Made by a program: the position numbers and the translations under genes. A stretch of 64,000 nucleotides of DNA, taken from the NCBI RefSeq assembly GCF_000519005.1, contig NZ_JAER01000017.1:1-64000 (forward strand), given 5' to 3'. Below are positions 47,058 through 55,995 of this stretch, in pieces. The notes under the pieces are model-generated. The model made no database searches, had not been told where the DNA came from, and saw only the letters and a list, made by a program, of their open reading frames with translations. Every line of letters starts with the position of its first letter. Positions within the stretch are counted from its first letter, which is position 1. This DNA is from Nocardioides sp. J54. Its GTDB lineage: Bacteria > Actinomycetota > Actinomycetes > Propionibacteriales > Nocardioidaceae.

Positions 47058-47969
47058 TTACTGCCACGTGGTCGAGCGCCTCGCCACGTCGTAGATCGTG
47101 TCGACCTGGTCCGGGGTAAGTCGGTGCGGTTGCGACAGCAGGTGGTTGCAGACACGTCGGCGCATCACGACGACGACGGCGCCGTCCTTGGGTTGAGCGC
47201 GGATCCTGAAGCCCTTCTGGGCTCCCATCACCGCGACGATGCCGGTGGCGGTGACCGGAAAGCCGGCTTGCTCGGTGAGAAGTAGCCCTGCCCTCTGGGC
47301 CTCGTGCCGGCTGTTGCGGATGTAGGGCACTCGCTGCCCGTTGACCATGAAGGTGTCACCGCCCACCCAGATCGAGGCGTGGGGATGATGCTTGGCGTTG
47401 ATGGTGAAGACCCCGGCTGGACCGACGACCACGTGATCGATGTCCGAGCCGCGTTCGCCGACGCGTATCGCGTGCAGGACCCGCCACGCCGGTCCGAGGG
47501 CGAGGAGCTGCGCGGCGACGGCCTCCTCGCCCTCGGCACCGATCCGCCACGCGCGCTCCTCGGTGCGTGCCCCCACCAGGCGGGAGAGCACGTACTTGAA
47601 GGGGCCCTGGGCCTCGCGCTCCGCCATCGCACGTTCGCGGGCAGCGGCGCCCGCGCGATTCGCGCTGAGGTCGTGCCAGGCGGGACGGGGAGGGGGAAGC
47701 GGTGCCGGCGGCGTTGGCGGCGGTGGCTCCACCGAGTGGTGGTGGAGGTCGAGTGGGTTCGGTGAGGACGGCGCTGGTGGCGCCGTCGGCGTTCGCGCCG
47801 CCAGGTGGTCAGCGATCGCCCGCTGCAGCAACGGCACGTTCGACAGGTCATCGGAGTGATGACGCCCGGTCTTCACGTCGTAGTAGCCCAGCGCCGTCCC
47901 GCCCGGCGTCTCGGCGTAGAGCCGCTCGTGGCCGTAACGCGCCCACCGGCGCACGATCCACTCGGTCAC
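47058..47969 (-). CDS. NERD domain-containing protein
   Basis: A 303-residue protein. After a Pro-rich linker (residues 60-105), a nuclease-related domain begins near residue 140: GAEGEEAVAAQLL, then GSDIDHVVVGPAGVFTINAKHH, which supplies the Asp and Lys of the restriction-endonuclease-like core. NERD proteins are proposed DNA-processing enzymes; several occur in defence contexts. GTG start at 47969. It is divergent from the pRiA4b-like gene. Not found in this position in the mycobacterial order. Confidence 0.82.
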   Translation of the reverse strand: MTEWIVRRWARYGHERLYAETPGGTALGYYDVKTGRHHSDDLSNVPLLQRAIADHLAARTPTAPPAPSSPNPLDLHHHSVEPPPPTPPAPLPPPRPAWHDLSANRAGAAARERAMAEREAQGPFKYVLSRLVGARTEERAWRIGAEGEEAVAAQLLALGPAWRVLHAIRVGERGSDIDHVVVGPAGVFTINAKHHPHASIWVGGDTFMVNGQRVPYIRNSRHEAQRAGLLLTEQAGFPVTATGIVAVMGAQKGFRIRAQPKDGAVVVVMRRRVCNHLLSQPHRLTPDQVDTIYDVARRSTTWQ

Positions 47970-48091
47970 GTCGGCTCACCTCCTCGCTCACCGAGGGTCG
48001 CACTGGAGCGGCGATGCCGCAGACGAATCCGTAGTCACGTGGGCTGGGTGTCTTAGCTGAACGCCTGCAGCGCCGATGGTTGACTGTCGCC

Positions 48092-49552
48092 GTGGCCGAC
48101 GAGACCGACGTCCAGCACCTCGTGAAGCAGCTGATGGCCGGCGCCCGTCCCGAGGAAGGCAAGGCGCTTCTCGATGCCTTGATGCACGGTCAGGTCACCA
48201 CCATCTTCGAGAAGCTGAAGCGCGATGAACGGCCCGCGGTGCTGCCCGTCCCGGAGCGTGTGCGCGGGTTCCGTGTCCGGTTGGACCTGCACGGAGCCAA
48301 GCCGCCCGTCTGGCGCCGCCTCGAGCTACCCGGCGACCTGACGCTGCCGCAGGTGCACGTCGCGATCCAGGCCGCGATGGGCTGGTACGACTCCCACCTC
48401 CACCGTTTCCGTGTGAGCAAGGACCGCCGGTCGCCCTACTTCGCGACCGAGTTCGACCTCGACGAGGGTGACGAGGGGATGCCTGAGGCCGACGTACGCC
48501 TCGACCAGCTCCTCGCTGCGAAGGGCGACGAGCTCTGGTACGAGTACGACTTCGGTGACGGGTGGGACCACCAGCTGGTCGTCGAGGCGGTCCTGGATGA
48601 ATCGCCCGCGACCGTGCGCTGCACCGCTGGGCGGATGGCCTGTCCGCCAGAGGACTGCGGCGGGATCTGGGGCTACGACGAGATCGCAGCCTGGGTGCGC
48701 AGCGGGTACGACGACACCCTCCTGCCGCGGTCGTTCGAGGACGCCGAGCACGGCCGGGACTGGCTGCCCGAGGGGTGGCACCCGGACCACTTCGACCTCG
48801 GCGAGGTGAACGAGTCGCTGGCGATCGCGACCACAGAACCGGTCGACGTCGGTGGCGAGCTGGCCGAGCTGGCCGACAGGTTGACGCGTCGTGGGCTCAC
48901 GGCCCTGCGGGAGGTGCTCGGACGCCCGCTCTCCCACGGCCCCGTCGACCTCAGTGATGCTCAGGCCGCGAGCTCGACCGAGACCTACCGGACCTTCCTC
49001 GACATCATCGGCGACGGCGTCACGCTCACCGCCGCGGGCTACCTGCGGCCGGCCGTGGTCGAGGAGATCGCCACCCGGACCGGCATCGCCGAGTGGTGGA
49101 TCGGCAAGGCCAACCGCGAGGACCTGACCCGCCCGGTCGCCGCGATCCGCGACACCGCCCGTGCCCTCGGTCTGGTCAGCGTCCGCAGCGGGCAGCTCAC
49201 TCCGACCGCGGCTGCTCGCCGCTGCGCCGGCGACCCGCAGGCGCTGCTCGCCCACATCGTGGGCCGTCTACCGCTCGGCACCAAGGACTTCGATCGCCAG
49301 GCCGGGTGGATGGTCCTGGCGGTCGCAGGCAGCGGGACACCGGTCGAGCACTGGCACGACGAGACTGCGGACCTCCTCTACGACCTGGGATGGAGCCACG
49401 GTCGTGATCGGCTGTCCCCGCCTCCTCCGTGGAGTCCGACCTTCGAGGTGCTCGAGCAGCTGGCCGGCGCCGCCGGCGCTCGGTGGGGCGAGGTCAAGGG
49501 CACCGACCTCGCGGTCGCCGCGGTGGCACGTGCAGCGATCCGGCGGACCTGA
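48092..49552 (+). CDS. Plasmid pRiA4b ORF-3-like family protein
   Basis: A 486-residue protein. The pRiA4b ORF-3 domain is at residues about 45-230: FRVRLDLHGAKPPVWRRLEL, LPQVHVAIQAAMGWYDSHLH, YEYDFGDGWDHQLVVE and PPEDCGGIWGYDE. The second half is helical with no recognised motif. The domain is named after a plasmid gene and occurs in mobile-element and defence neighbourhoods; activity unknown. I prefer the GTG at 48092; a TTG at 48080 would add four residues. Confidence 0.82.
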   Translation: MADETDVQHLVKQLMAGARPEEGKALLDALMHGQVTTIFEKLKRDERPAVLPVPERVRGFRVRLDLHGAKPPVWRRLELPGDLTLPQVHVAIQAAMGWYDSHLHRFRVSKDRRSPYFATEFDLDEGDEGMPEADVRLDQLLAAKGDELWYEYDFGDGWDHQLVVEAVLDESPATVRCTAGRMACPPEDCGGIWGYDEIAAWVRSGYDDTLLPRSFEDAEHGRDWLPEGWHPDHFDLGEVNESLAIATTEPVDVGGELAELADRLTRRGLTALREVLGRPLSHGPVDLSDAQAASSTETYRTFLDIIGDGVTLTAAGYLRPAVVEEIATRTGIAEWWIGKANREDLTRPVAAIRDTARALGLVSVRSGQLTPTAAARRCAGDPQALLAHIVGRLPLGTKDFDRQAGWMVLAVAGSGTPVEHWHDETADLLYDLGWSHGRDRLSPPPPWSPTFEVLEQLAGAAGARWGEVKGTDLAVAAVARAAIRRT

Positions 49553-49563
49553 CCGTCGTCGAG

Positions 49564-50037
49564 TCAGGGAAGCTGGGCCTCGGGGTTGTCCCGCCAGAAC
49601 CGTTGTGCGTCGTCGTCGTCGACGAGCCCCTCGTCGGCCAGCCAACGCACGGCCCGCACCATCGCGCGGCTGTCGCTGAAGGCACGCCACACCGGCACCA
49701 GGTCGGGATGACGTTGATGGAGCTCGTTCCCGAAGCGCCGGAAGGCGCCCCTGCCCTGGAGCGCGCGGCTCAGCCGCTCACCCGCCCTGCGGTCGCTGAT
49801 TCGCTGGGCGAAGTCGACCATGTCCTGGTACCAGACGTACGACGGCAGCGGGTCGATGAGGACCAGGTGGTCCAGCTCGTCGATGTCGACCGGGTTCTCG
49901 CCGTCGACGCCGGTGTCGCTGGTCCAGAGCACGATCTCCCCGCTCTGCGGGTCGATCAACCACCGGTGGTCGTAGTCGGTCTGGTCGGCCAGCGATGATG
50001 CCAGCTCCTCGAGGTTGATCGCGTCCAGGTCGACCAT
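49564..50037 (-). CDS. UPF0158 family protein
   Basis: A 157-residue acidic protein of the UPF0158 family: VDLDAINLEELASSLADQ, then DPQSGEIVLWTSD, DLDHLVLI-type core (DELDHLVLIDPLPSYVWYQDM), and RLSRALQGRGAFRRF, the most conserved block. The family has no settled function. It ends 11 bp after the pRiA4b-like gene in convergent orientation. Confidence 0.85.
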   Translation of the reverse strand: MVDLDAINLEELASSLADQTDYDHRWLIDPQSGEIVLWTSDTGVDGENPVDIDELDHLVLIDPLPSYVWYQDMVDFAQRISDRRAGERLSRALQGRGAFRRFGNELHQRHPDLVPVWRAFSDSRAMVRAVRWLADEGLVDDDDAQRFWRDNPEAQLP

Positions 50038-50164
50038 CCGGGCAGCGTAGGCCGGCCGACGCTCGTTCCCCAAGGGGTTGTGGTTGGGGCCTCGCCTGAG
50101 CCTCCGAAGCCCGCGGGGCAAGGGTGTAAGTGGCCGCTTCCACAGCGTGCCGCGGACTTGTCCC

Positions 50165-50192
50165 TTGCATTGTCGGCGGGCCGCCCTAGGGT
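50165..50192 (+). promoter_or_regulatory. egtB promoter
   Basis: TTGCAT (50165-50170), 16-bp spacer, TAGGGT (50187-50192), 58 bp before egtB, which has GAGGAGG as ribosome site. Confidence 0.55.
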
Positions 50193-50250
50193 CGATTCCA
50201 GACGTCTTCGGCGACCGCAGGGTGCGGCCGCGGACGGCGAGGAGGCTCCC

Positions 50251-51558
50251 ATGACCGCCACGCAGGACTCCCGGTGGACCGCTGACGCGCTGCTGGCGCG
50301 GTACGACGAGGTCAGGGCGCACACGGAGCGGCTCGCGGAGCCGTTGTCGCCGGAGGACCAGACCGTGCAGTCGATGCCGGACGTGTCGCCGACGAAGTGG
50401 CACCGGGCGCACGTGACGTGGTTCTTCGAGACGTTCGTGCTGGCGGAGAACGAGACCGGCTTCGCGCCGTACCAGGACCGGTACTGGTTCCTCTTCAACA
50501 GCTACTACGAGGCGGTCGGGCCGCGCTACAACCGGGCCGAGCGCGGGGTGATCAGCCGGCCGGGGGCGCACGACGTCGGGCTCTACCGGCGCAACGTCGA
50601 CGACCGGGTGCGTGACCTCGTCGCGCGGCTCGACCAGGGCACGGTCGACAAGCTGGCGGACACGATCGAGCTCGGGTTCCACCACGAGCAGCAGCACCAG
50701 GAGCTGTTGCTGATGGACATCAAGCACGTGCTCTCGCTCAACCCCCTCCAGCCCGTGTACGCCGGCCGGCCAGTCCCCGAGGCGGAGCCGGACCAGCTGG
50801 GGTGGGTCGACGTGGAGGGTGGCCTGGTCGAGGTCGGCCACCGCGGCGACGGCTTCTCCTTCGACAACGAGCTCCCGCTGCACCAGGCCTGGCTCGAGCC
50901 CTACCGGCTCGCCGACCGGCTGGTCACCAACGGGGAGTGGCTGGAGTTCATGGCCGACGGCGGCTACCGGCGCCCGGAGCTGTGGCTCTCCGACGGCTGG
51001 GCGCAGGTGAAGGCCAACGGCTGGGAGGCGCCGTTCTACTGGACCGAGGTCGACGGCGTGTGGTTCGAGCACACGCTGCACGGCACCTTCCCGGTCAACC
51101 CCGGGCTGCCGGTCAGCCACGTGAGCCACTACGAGGCCGACGCCTTCGCGACCTGGGCGGGCAAGCGGCTGCCGACCGAGGCCGAGTGGGAGCACGCGGT
51201 GCGCACCGACACCGGCGACCCGGCCGACGTGGCGGACGGGCTGGTCGGCAACCTCGCCGACACCGAGACCTTCCACCCCCGCCCCGCAGGACCGGCGACC
51301 GGTCGGCTGCGCCAGGTCTACGGCGACTGCTGGGAGTGGACCTCGTCGGCGTACCTGCCCTACCCGGGCTTCCACCCCGCGGAGGGGGCGATCGGGGAGT
51401 ACAACGGCAAGTTCATGTCCAACCAGATGGTGCTGCGCGGCGGGTGCGCGCTCACCCCGCCCGGCCACGCGCGCGCCAGCTACCGCAACTTCTTCCCACC
51501 CGGCGCGCGCTGGGCGCTCTCCGGGGTGCGCCTGGCCGACGGGGGAGAGCCCCGGTGA
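50251..51558 (+). CDS. egtB: Ergothioneine biosynthesis protein EgtB
   Basis: A 435-residue non-heme iron sulfoxide synthase that joins gamma-glutamylcysteine (or cysteine) to trimethylhistidine. N-terminal DinB-like domain with iron-binding histidines in KWHRAHVTWFFETF and LGFHHEQQHQELLLMD; C-terminal FGE-sulfatase domain with TFPVNPGLPVSHVSHYEADA, GKRLPTEAEWEHAVR and MVLRGGCALTP. ATG after GAGGAGG. egtD overlaps its stop by four bases; egtA, egtC and egtE of the mycobacterial cluster are not nearby. Confidence 0.95.
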   Translation: MTATQDSRWTADALLARYDEVRAHTERLAEPLSPEDQTVQSMPDVSPTKWHRAHVTWFFETFVLAENETGFAPYQDRYWFLFNSYYEAVGPRYNRAERGVISRPGAHDVGLYRRNVDDRVRDLVARLDQGTVDKLADTIELGFHHEQQHQELLLMDIKHVLSLNPLQPVYAGRPVPEAEPDQLGWVDVEGGLVEVGHRGDGFSFDNELPLHQAWLEPYRLADRLVTNGEWLEFMADGGYRRPELWLSDGWAQVKANGWEAPFYWTEVDGVWFEHTLHGTFPVNPGLPVSHVSHYEADAFATWAGKRLPTEAEWEHAVRTDTGDPADVADGLVGNLADTETFHPRPAGPATGRLRQVYGDCWEWTSSAYLPYPGFHPAEGAIGEYNGKFMSNQMVLRGGCALTPPGHARASYRNFFPPGARWALSGVRLADGGEPR

Positions 51559-52526
51559 GCGAACCGCAGCTCAAGGTCCTGCTCGACCCCGACTGGGAGA
51601 CCGGCAGCCTCGTCGACGACGTGCGCCGCGGGCTGCTGAGCCACCCGCGCACCCTCCCGCCCCGCTGGCTGTACGACGACCGCGGGTCCGCGCTGTTCGA
51701 CCAGATCACCCGGCTGCCGGAGTACTACCCCTTCCTCGCCGAGCGCTCGATCCTCGAGCAGCACGCCGCCGACATCGCCGCCGCCAGCGGGGCGACCACG
51801 CTGGTCGAGCTGGGCAGCGGCACCAGCGAGAAGACCCGGCTGCTGCTCGACGCGTTCACCGCGAAGGGCCAGCTCACCCGGTTCACCCCCGTCGACGTCT
51901 CCGAGGGCACGCTCAGGGAAGCGGCGGCGCGGATCGCGGCGGCGTACCCCGGCGTCGAGGTGGTCGGCCTGGTCGGTGACTTCACCCTCCACCTCGGTCA
52001 CCTGCCCAGCGGCGGGCGCCGGATGGTCGCGTTCCTCGGTGGCACGATCGGCAACCTCTACCGCGAGGAGCGCGCGGCGTTCCTCGGCGCGCTCGCCGAC
52101 CTGCTCGAGCCGGGCGACTCGTTCCTGCTCGGCACCGACCTGGTCAAGAGCGCCGACCGGCTGATCGCCGCCTACGACGACTCCGCCGGCGTCACCGAAG
52201 CGTTCATCCGCAACGCGCTGACCGTGGTCAACCGCGAGCTCGGCGCCGACTTCGACCAGTCGGCCTTCTCCTACGTCCCGTTCTGGGACCCGCACATGGA
52301 GCGGATGGACCTGCGCCTGCGCGCCGAGGTGCCGCAGCGGGTCCGCCTGCCCGGCGCCGGGCTCGAGCTCGACCTCGCGATGGGGGAGGAGCTCCGGGTC
52401 GAGATCTCCACCAAGTTCCGGCCCGAGCGGCTCGCCGCCGAGCTCGAGGCGGCGGGCCTGGGGGTGGCGCAGGCGTGGACCGACGACGCCGGTGACTTCG
52501 CGCTCACCCTCGCGACGAAGGGCTGA
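51555..52526 (+). CDS. egtD: L-histidine N(alpha)-methyltransferase EgtD
   Basis: A 323-residue SAM-dependent enzyme making hercynine, the first committed step of ergothioneine synthesis. Family blocks: YDDRGSALFDQITRLPEYYP, VELGSGTSEKTRLLLDAF and MVAFLGGTIGNLYREER, with FSYVPFWDPHMERMDLRLRA near the histidine pocket. GTG start overlapping the egtB stop. Confidence 0.96.
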   Translation: MSEPQLKVLLDPDWETGSLVDDVRRGLLSHPRTLPPRWLYDDRGSALFDQITRLPEYYPFLAERSILEQHAADIAAASGATTLVELGSGTSEKTRLLLDAFTAKGQLTRFTPVDVSEGTLREAAARIAAAYPGVEVVGLVGDFTLHLGHLPSGGRRMVAFLGGTIGNLYREERAAFLGALADLLEPGDSFLLGTDLVKSADRLIAAYDDSAGVTEAFIRNALTVVNRELGADFDQSAFSYVPFWDPHMERMDLRLRAEVPQRVRLPGAGLELDLAMGEELRVEISTKFRPERLAAELEAAGLGVAQAWTDDAGDFALTLATKG

Positions 52527-52557
52527 TCCCGCGCCGGCTCGTGGCAGACTCAGCGCC

Positions 52558-53541
52558 GTGAAGGGAGCCCGGGCCGGCCGCACGTGGCTGGGAGCGCTGG
52601 TCTGCGCGACGTTGGTGACAGGCCTCGCCGCCTGCAGCGACGACCCGGAGCCGGTCTACCAGGACGACACGGCGCCGCAGGCAGTCGTGCGCGAGTACGA
52701 CGCCTCGCTGGAGCCGTCCGCCGCCGTGCTCTCACTGGTGCCGGCCGGCGCCACCTCCCTCACCGTCACCGACTTCGACCAGCTCCGCCTCGTGCTCGGC
52801 TTCGGCTCCCTCGACAGCGCCAGCCCGCCGGAGGAGCGCGAGACCTTCTGGCGCCGCGCCGGGCGGACCGCGACGCTCTCGCTCGGGCTGCTGCGCGACG
52901 TCGACGAGCAGCTGCGGGCCGACTTCGGCTTCAGCCGCGACGACGTCGCCTGGGAGGCGAGCTGGGAGGGCGAGCAGTCCGGCTGGGCGCTCGCGTTCCA
53001 CGACTCGGTGCCCATGCGCGCGGTGCAGCGCGCCGTCCGGGCCGGTGTCGGCCCGCTCCGGGGTGCCGTCGTCGATGCCGACCGCCACCTCGTCACCTCC
53101 GCGCGGCCGCCCGCGGGCGACCAGTCGTGGGGCGCCGTGCCGGAGATGGCGGCGCTGACCGGCCGCGAGGCGATCTCGACCTTCGTCGACCGGTCCTGCC
53201 GCGACTTCGACGACGTCTTCGGCGACGGCATGGAGGCCAGCCTCGCCAAGGCCCCGAAGGCCGCGCTGCGGGCCATCGACGAGCTCGAGGCGTGGTCCGT
53301 CGCCCTCGGCGCCGAGCTCGTCACCGTCCAGCTCGGCCCGGACCGTGGCGACGCCTTCGACCGGGTCCGGCTCGCCGACGTGATGCCGCGGACCGACCCG
53401 GACTTCGGCACGGTCATGGACCGCGGCGTCGCGGATCCCTCCAGCGGCCGGCTCGGCTACACCCTGCGCGACCCGCGCGGTGCGGCCGAGCTGACGAAGG
53501 CCCGCCAGCTGCCCTTCGCGGTCTGCCGCTCCCTGGGCTGA
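52558..53541 (+). CDS. Putative lipoprotein
   Basis: A 327-residue exported protein of unknown function. The lipobox is LVTGLAACSDD with Cys near residue 26. The mature part is acidic and mixed alpha/beta with no motif I recognise (VPAGATSLTVTDFDQLR, WEGEQSGWALAFHDSVPMRAV). The GTG at 52558 is 7 bases after CAGACT, a weak leaderless-type box. It may be read through from egtBD, 31 bp upstream. Confidence 0.55.
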   Translation: MKGARAGRTWLGALVCATLVTGLAACSDDPEPVYQDDTAPQAVVREYDASLEPSAAVLSLVPAGATSLTVTDFDQLRLVLGFGSLDSASPPEERETFWRRAGRTATLSLGLLRDVDEQLRADFGFSRDDVAWEASWEGEQSGWALAFHDSVPMRAVQRAVRAGVGPLRGAVVDADRHLVTSARPPAGDQSWGAVPEMAALTGREAISTFVDRSCRDFDDVFGDGMEASLAKAPKAALRAIDELEAWSVALGAELVTVQLGPDRGDAFDRVRLADVMPRTDPDFGTVMDRGVADPSSGRLGYTLRDPRGAAELTKARQLPFAVCRSLG

Positions 53542-53583
53542 ACTCCGCGAACCCCGGGACCGGCTGGTCGGCCGGTCAGCCGG

Positions 53584-54342
53584 TCAGAGGTCCAGGTCGT
53601 GCAACCGCTGCACGGTCGGCGAGGTCGGCACCGTGCCCGGGTCCGGCGCCGTGCCGAACAACCGGTCGGCCGTCCCCGCCGTGGTGACGGTGAACCAGTA
53701 GTGCTCGCTCTTGTAGTGGTGCAGCCGGTGGTTGCGCCAGACCTTGCGGTACCACGCCGACCTCGGCCGGTAGTCGCTGTGCAGCAGGTAGTGCGTCCAC
53801 TCGTAGCCGGACTTGATCGTGTAGACCGCGACCAGCAGCGTGAACATCGCCGAGGTCGTCGGCATCACCAGCCACGCCAGCGCGGTCCACGCCGGCGCCA
53901 GCCACAGCTGGGCCTGCCAGGGGATGAACACGAGCGGGATCTCGCGCGGGTTCGCGTGGTGCGCGCGGTGCTTGCGCGCCAGCAGCGGGTCCAGGGTCAC
54001 CGGTCCGAGCCGGCGCGGCTTCCAGTGCAGGATGAACACGTGGACCACCCACTCCACGACCGGCAGCACCGCGACCAGGCCGAGCGGGACGGCCAGCTCC
54101 CACCACGACCCGGGCCCGGCGAGCACCCGACCGGTGACGGCGGCGGCCAGGCAGGTCCCGAGCAGCCACGGGCTGGGGTGGCGCCAGAACTCGGCGAGCA
54201 CCTCGCCCATCGACAGATTCGTACGACGCCCGGCAGCTCGGTCGCCGACGTACTTCCCGTCCAGCTTCCCGTCCAGCTTCCCGGCCAGGCGCGCCTCGTC
54301 CTCCGCCAGGCGGCGGGCGGCGTGCGCCTCGCGGGGGCTCAC
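53584..54342 (-). CDS. Fatty acid hydroxylase/sterol desaturase family protein
   Basis: A 252-residue di-iron membrane enzyme. Histidine clusters EWVVHVFILHW, ARKHRAHHANP and NHRLHHYKSEHYWF match the family's pattern, with four membrane segments (about 60-80, 85-105, 140-160, 165-185). Members hydroxylate carotenoids, sterols or fatty acids; the substrate here is unknown. The N-terminal 40 residues contain the short repeat KLDGKLDGK. GTG start, overlapping the stop of the upstream GntR gene, which probably controls it. Confidence 0.85.
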   Translation of the reverse strand: MSPREAHAARRLAEDEARLAGKLDGKLDGKYVGDRAAGRRTNLSMGEVLAEFWRHPSPWLLGTCLAAAVTGRVLAGPGSWWELAVPLGLVAVLPVVEWVVHVFILHWKPRRLGPVTLDPLLARKHRAHHANPREIPLVFIPWQAQLWLAPAWTALAWLVMPTTSAMFTLLVAVYTIKSGYEWTHYLLHSDYRPRSAWYRKVWRNHRLHHYKSEHYWFTVTTAGTADRLFGTAPDPGTVPTSPTVQRLHDLDL

Positions 54343-55073
54343 CGGTCGTTCTCCGCCGCGTCCCCCACCGCGTCAAGGGCCGCCAGCAGCGCCTCGGCGG
54401 TCGGCGCGAGCACGCGGGTCGCGGCGGCCCGGGCGGTGGCGGCGTCGCCGCTGCGGATCGCCGCGGCCAGGAGCCGGTAGGGCTCGACCTGGCCCACCTC
54501 GGCGGCCAGCACCGCGGAGAGCGCGGGCAGGACCGGCTCGTAGGCGGCGCGCAGGCTGTTGAACATCAGCCGGAAGACGAGGGAGTCGGCGCCGTCGACG
54601 AGCAGGTCCCAGTAGTCCAGGGCCAGCTCCTGCCAGCGCACCGCGTCCTGGGCCGCCTCGAGGTCGGTCACCACGCGGTCGAGATCTGCGGCGAGGCCGG
54701 GCCCGCCGCGCTCGGCGGCCAGGGCGGCGATGCCGGGGCCGACCTCGGCACGGGCCTCCAGGACGCTGCGGGCGACCGCCGCGTCGAGCCGCCCGCTGCG
54801 GACGAGGAGCCGCGGGAGCAGGTCGAGGCCGGCGGCGCGGCGGAAGTCGCGCACGGTGGTCGCCCCGCCGTGCCGCACCTCCACCAGCCCGGTCTGGGCG
54901 ATGCGCTGCAGCGCCTCGCGAACGGCCGGTCGGGAGATGCCGAGCACCTCCGCCAGCCGGCGCTCGCTGGGCAGGGGCTCGCCGACGGCGAGCTCGCCGT
55001 CGAGGACGTCGTCGAGCACCTGGTCGAACACCTGGTCGGCCACGGAGCGTCGGGTCACGGGTCGCAGTGCCAT
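54339..55073 (-). CDS. GntR/FadR family transcriptional regulator
   Basis: A 244-residue regulator. N-terminal winged helix (PSERRLAEVLGISRPAVREA, LQRIAQTGLVEVRHGGATTV) and an all-helical FCD ligand domain with Asp/His-type residues less clear than in metal-binding members. The ATG at 55073 starts 7 bases after a very good promoter, with a FadR-like operator upstream. Co-transcribed with the di-iron hydroxylase gene (4-bp overlap), so lipid-responsive control of that enzyme is likely (inference). Confidence 0.9.
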   Translation of the reverse strand: MALRPVTRRSVADQVFDQVLDDVLDGELAVGEPLPSERRLAEVLGISRPAVREALQRIAQTGLVEVRHGGATTVRDFRRAAGLDLLPRLLVRSGRLDAAVARSVLEARAEVGPGIAALAAERGGPGLAADLDRVVTDLEAAQDAVRWQELALDYWDLLVDGADSLVFRLMFNSLRAAYEPVLPALSAVLAAEVGQVEPYRLLAAAIRSGDAATARAAATRVLAPTAEALLAALDAVGDAAENDR

Positions 55074-55080
55074 GACGATG

Positions 55081-55121
55081 ACGGTAGGCGGCTCAGGTCC
55101 GGTGGTCAAGTGGTCAGACCA
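55081..55121 (-). promoter_or_regulatory. Promoter and FadR-like operator of the GntR-hydroxylase operon
   Basis: On the minus strand: TTGACC (55104-55109), 17-bp spacer, TACCGT (55081-55086), then 7 bases to the ATG, so the message is leaderless. The palindrome TGGTCAGACCA (55111-55121) adjoins the -35 box and matches the core of the E. coli FadR operator (TGGTCNGACCA). Confidence 0.72.
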
Positions 55122-55176
55122 GTCGTGTGAGGCGGGCGACGGCCGGGCCGGCGAGGAGGGCGGCCACGGCCCCTCG

Positions 55177-55188
55177 TACCCTGAGGAG
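55177..55188 (+). promoter_or_regulatory. Leaderless promoter of the SURF1 gene
   Basis: TACCCT (55177-55182) ends 6 bases before the GTG start. The -35 region is weak. Confidence 0.4.
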
Positions 55189-55995
55189 GTGCTGCGGTGG
55201 TGGAGCGTTCGGTTGTGGGGCGCCCACCTCCTCGCCCTCGTGTGCGTCGGGTTCGCCGCCGGGATGGGCGTGTGGCAGTTCGACGCCTGGCAGGAGCGCC
55301 GGGCTGCGGAGCAGGAGGACCTGACCGAGGTCGCCCCGGTCCCGATCACCGACGTCATCGGCCCCGACGACCCGTTCCCGCGCGCTGGCCTGGGCCGGCC
55401 CGTCGAGGTCAGCGGCACCTTCCTCGACGCCGGCACCGTGCTGGTCTCCGGCCGCGACGGCGCCGACGGCGAGGACGGGCGGTGGCTGGTCACCCCGCTC
55501 AGCGTCGGCGAGCCGGACCAGCCCGCCGTGCCCGTCGTGCGCGGGTGGGTGCCCGCGGACGCCTCGCTCGACGACCTCCCCGCGCCGCCGACCGGCACGG
55601 TCGACCTCACCGGCTGGCTGCAGCCGACCGAGGCCGCACGCGGCGGTGACGCCGCGGACGACGAGGCCGACGACCGGGTGGTGCCGAGCCTGCGGGTCGC
55701 CGACCTGGTCCAGCTGCTCGAGGGCCAGGACCTGTACGGCGCCTACGTCGTCGCGCAGGAGCCGCTGGCCGCCGACGCCTCGGCGGGGGTGGCGGCCGCG
55801 ACGCTGGACCAGCTGCCGCCGGCGAGCCGGTTCACCGGCCTGCGCAACATCCTCTACGCCATCGAGTGGTGGGTCTTCGCCGCCTTCGCGATCTTCCTCT
55901 GGTGGCGCCATGTGCGCGACGCCACCACCGAGCGGGCAGCGGACGGGCCCGGCGCCGACCCGGCGGACGACGCCGTCGTACCCTCGAAGCCGTGA
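55189..55995 (+). CDS. SURF1 family cytochrome oxidase biogenesis protein
   Basis: A 268-residue protein with one membrane helix at each end (LLALVCVGFAAGMGVWQF and WWVFAAFAIFLWW) around an external domain, the SURF1 layout. GVWQFDAWQERR after the first helix, VVRGWVPADAS in the middle and RNILYAIEWWVFAAFAIF at the end are family features. SURF1 proteins assist cytochrome c oxidase assembly. Stop overlaps the DUF3817 start. Confidence 0.87.
   Translation: MLRWWSVRLWGAHLLALVCVGFAAGMGVWQFDAWQERRAAEQEDLTEVAPVPITDVIGPDDPFPRAGLGRPVEVSGTFLDAGTVLVSGRDGADGEDGRWLVTPLSVGEPDQPAVPVVRGWVPADASLDDLPAPPTGTVDLTGWLQPTEAARGGDAADDEADDRVVPSLRVADLVQLLEGQDLYGAYVVAQEPLAADASAGVAAATLDQLPPASRFTGLRNILYAIEWWVFAAFAIFLWWRHVRDATTERAADGPGADPADDAVVPSKP

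Noticed and set aside
46791-47119. Small open frames between tRNA-Ala and the NERD gene
   Set aside because: No ribosome site, no recognisable sequence, and they overlap an inverted repeat and the NERD gene end.
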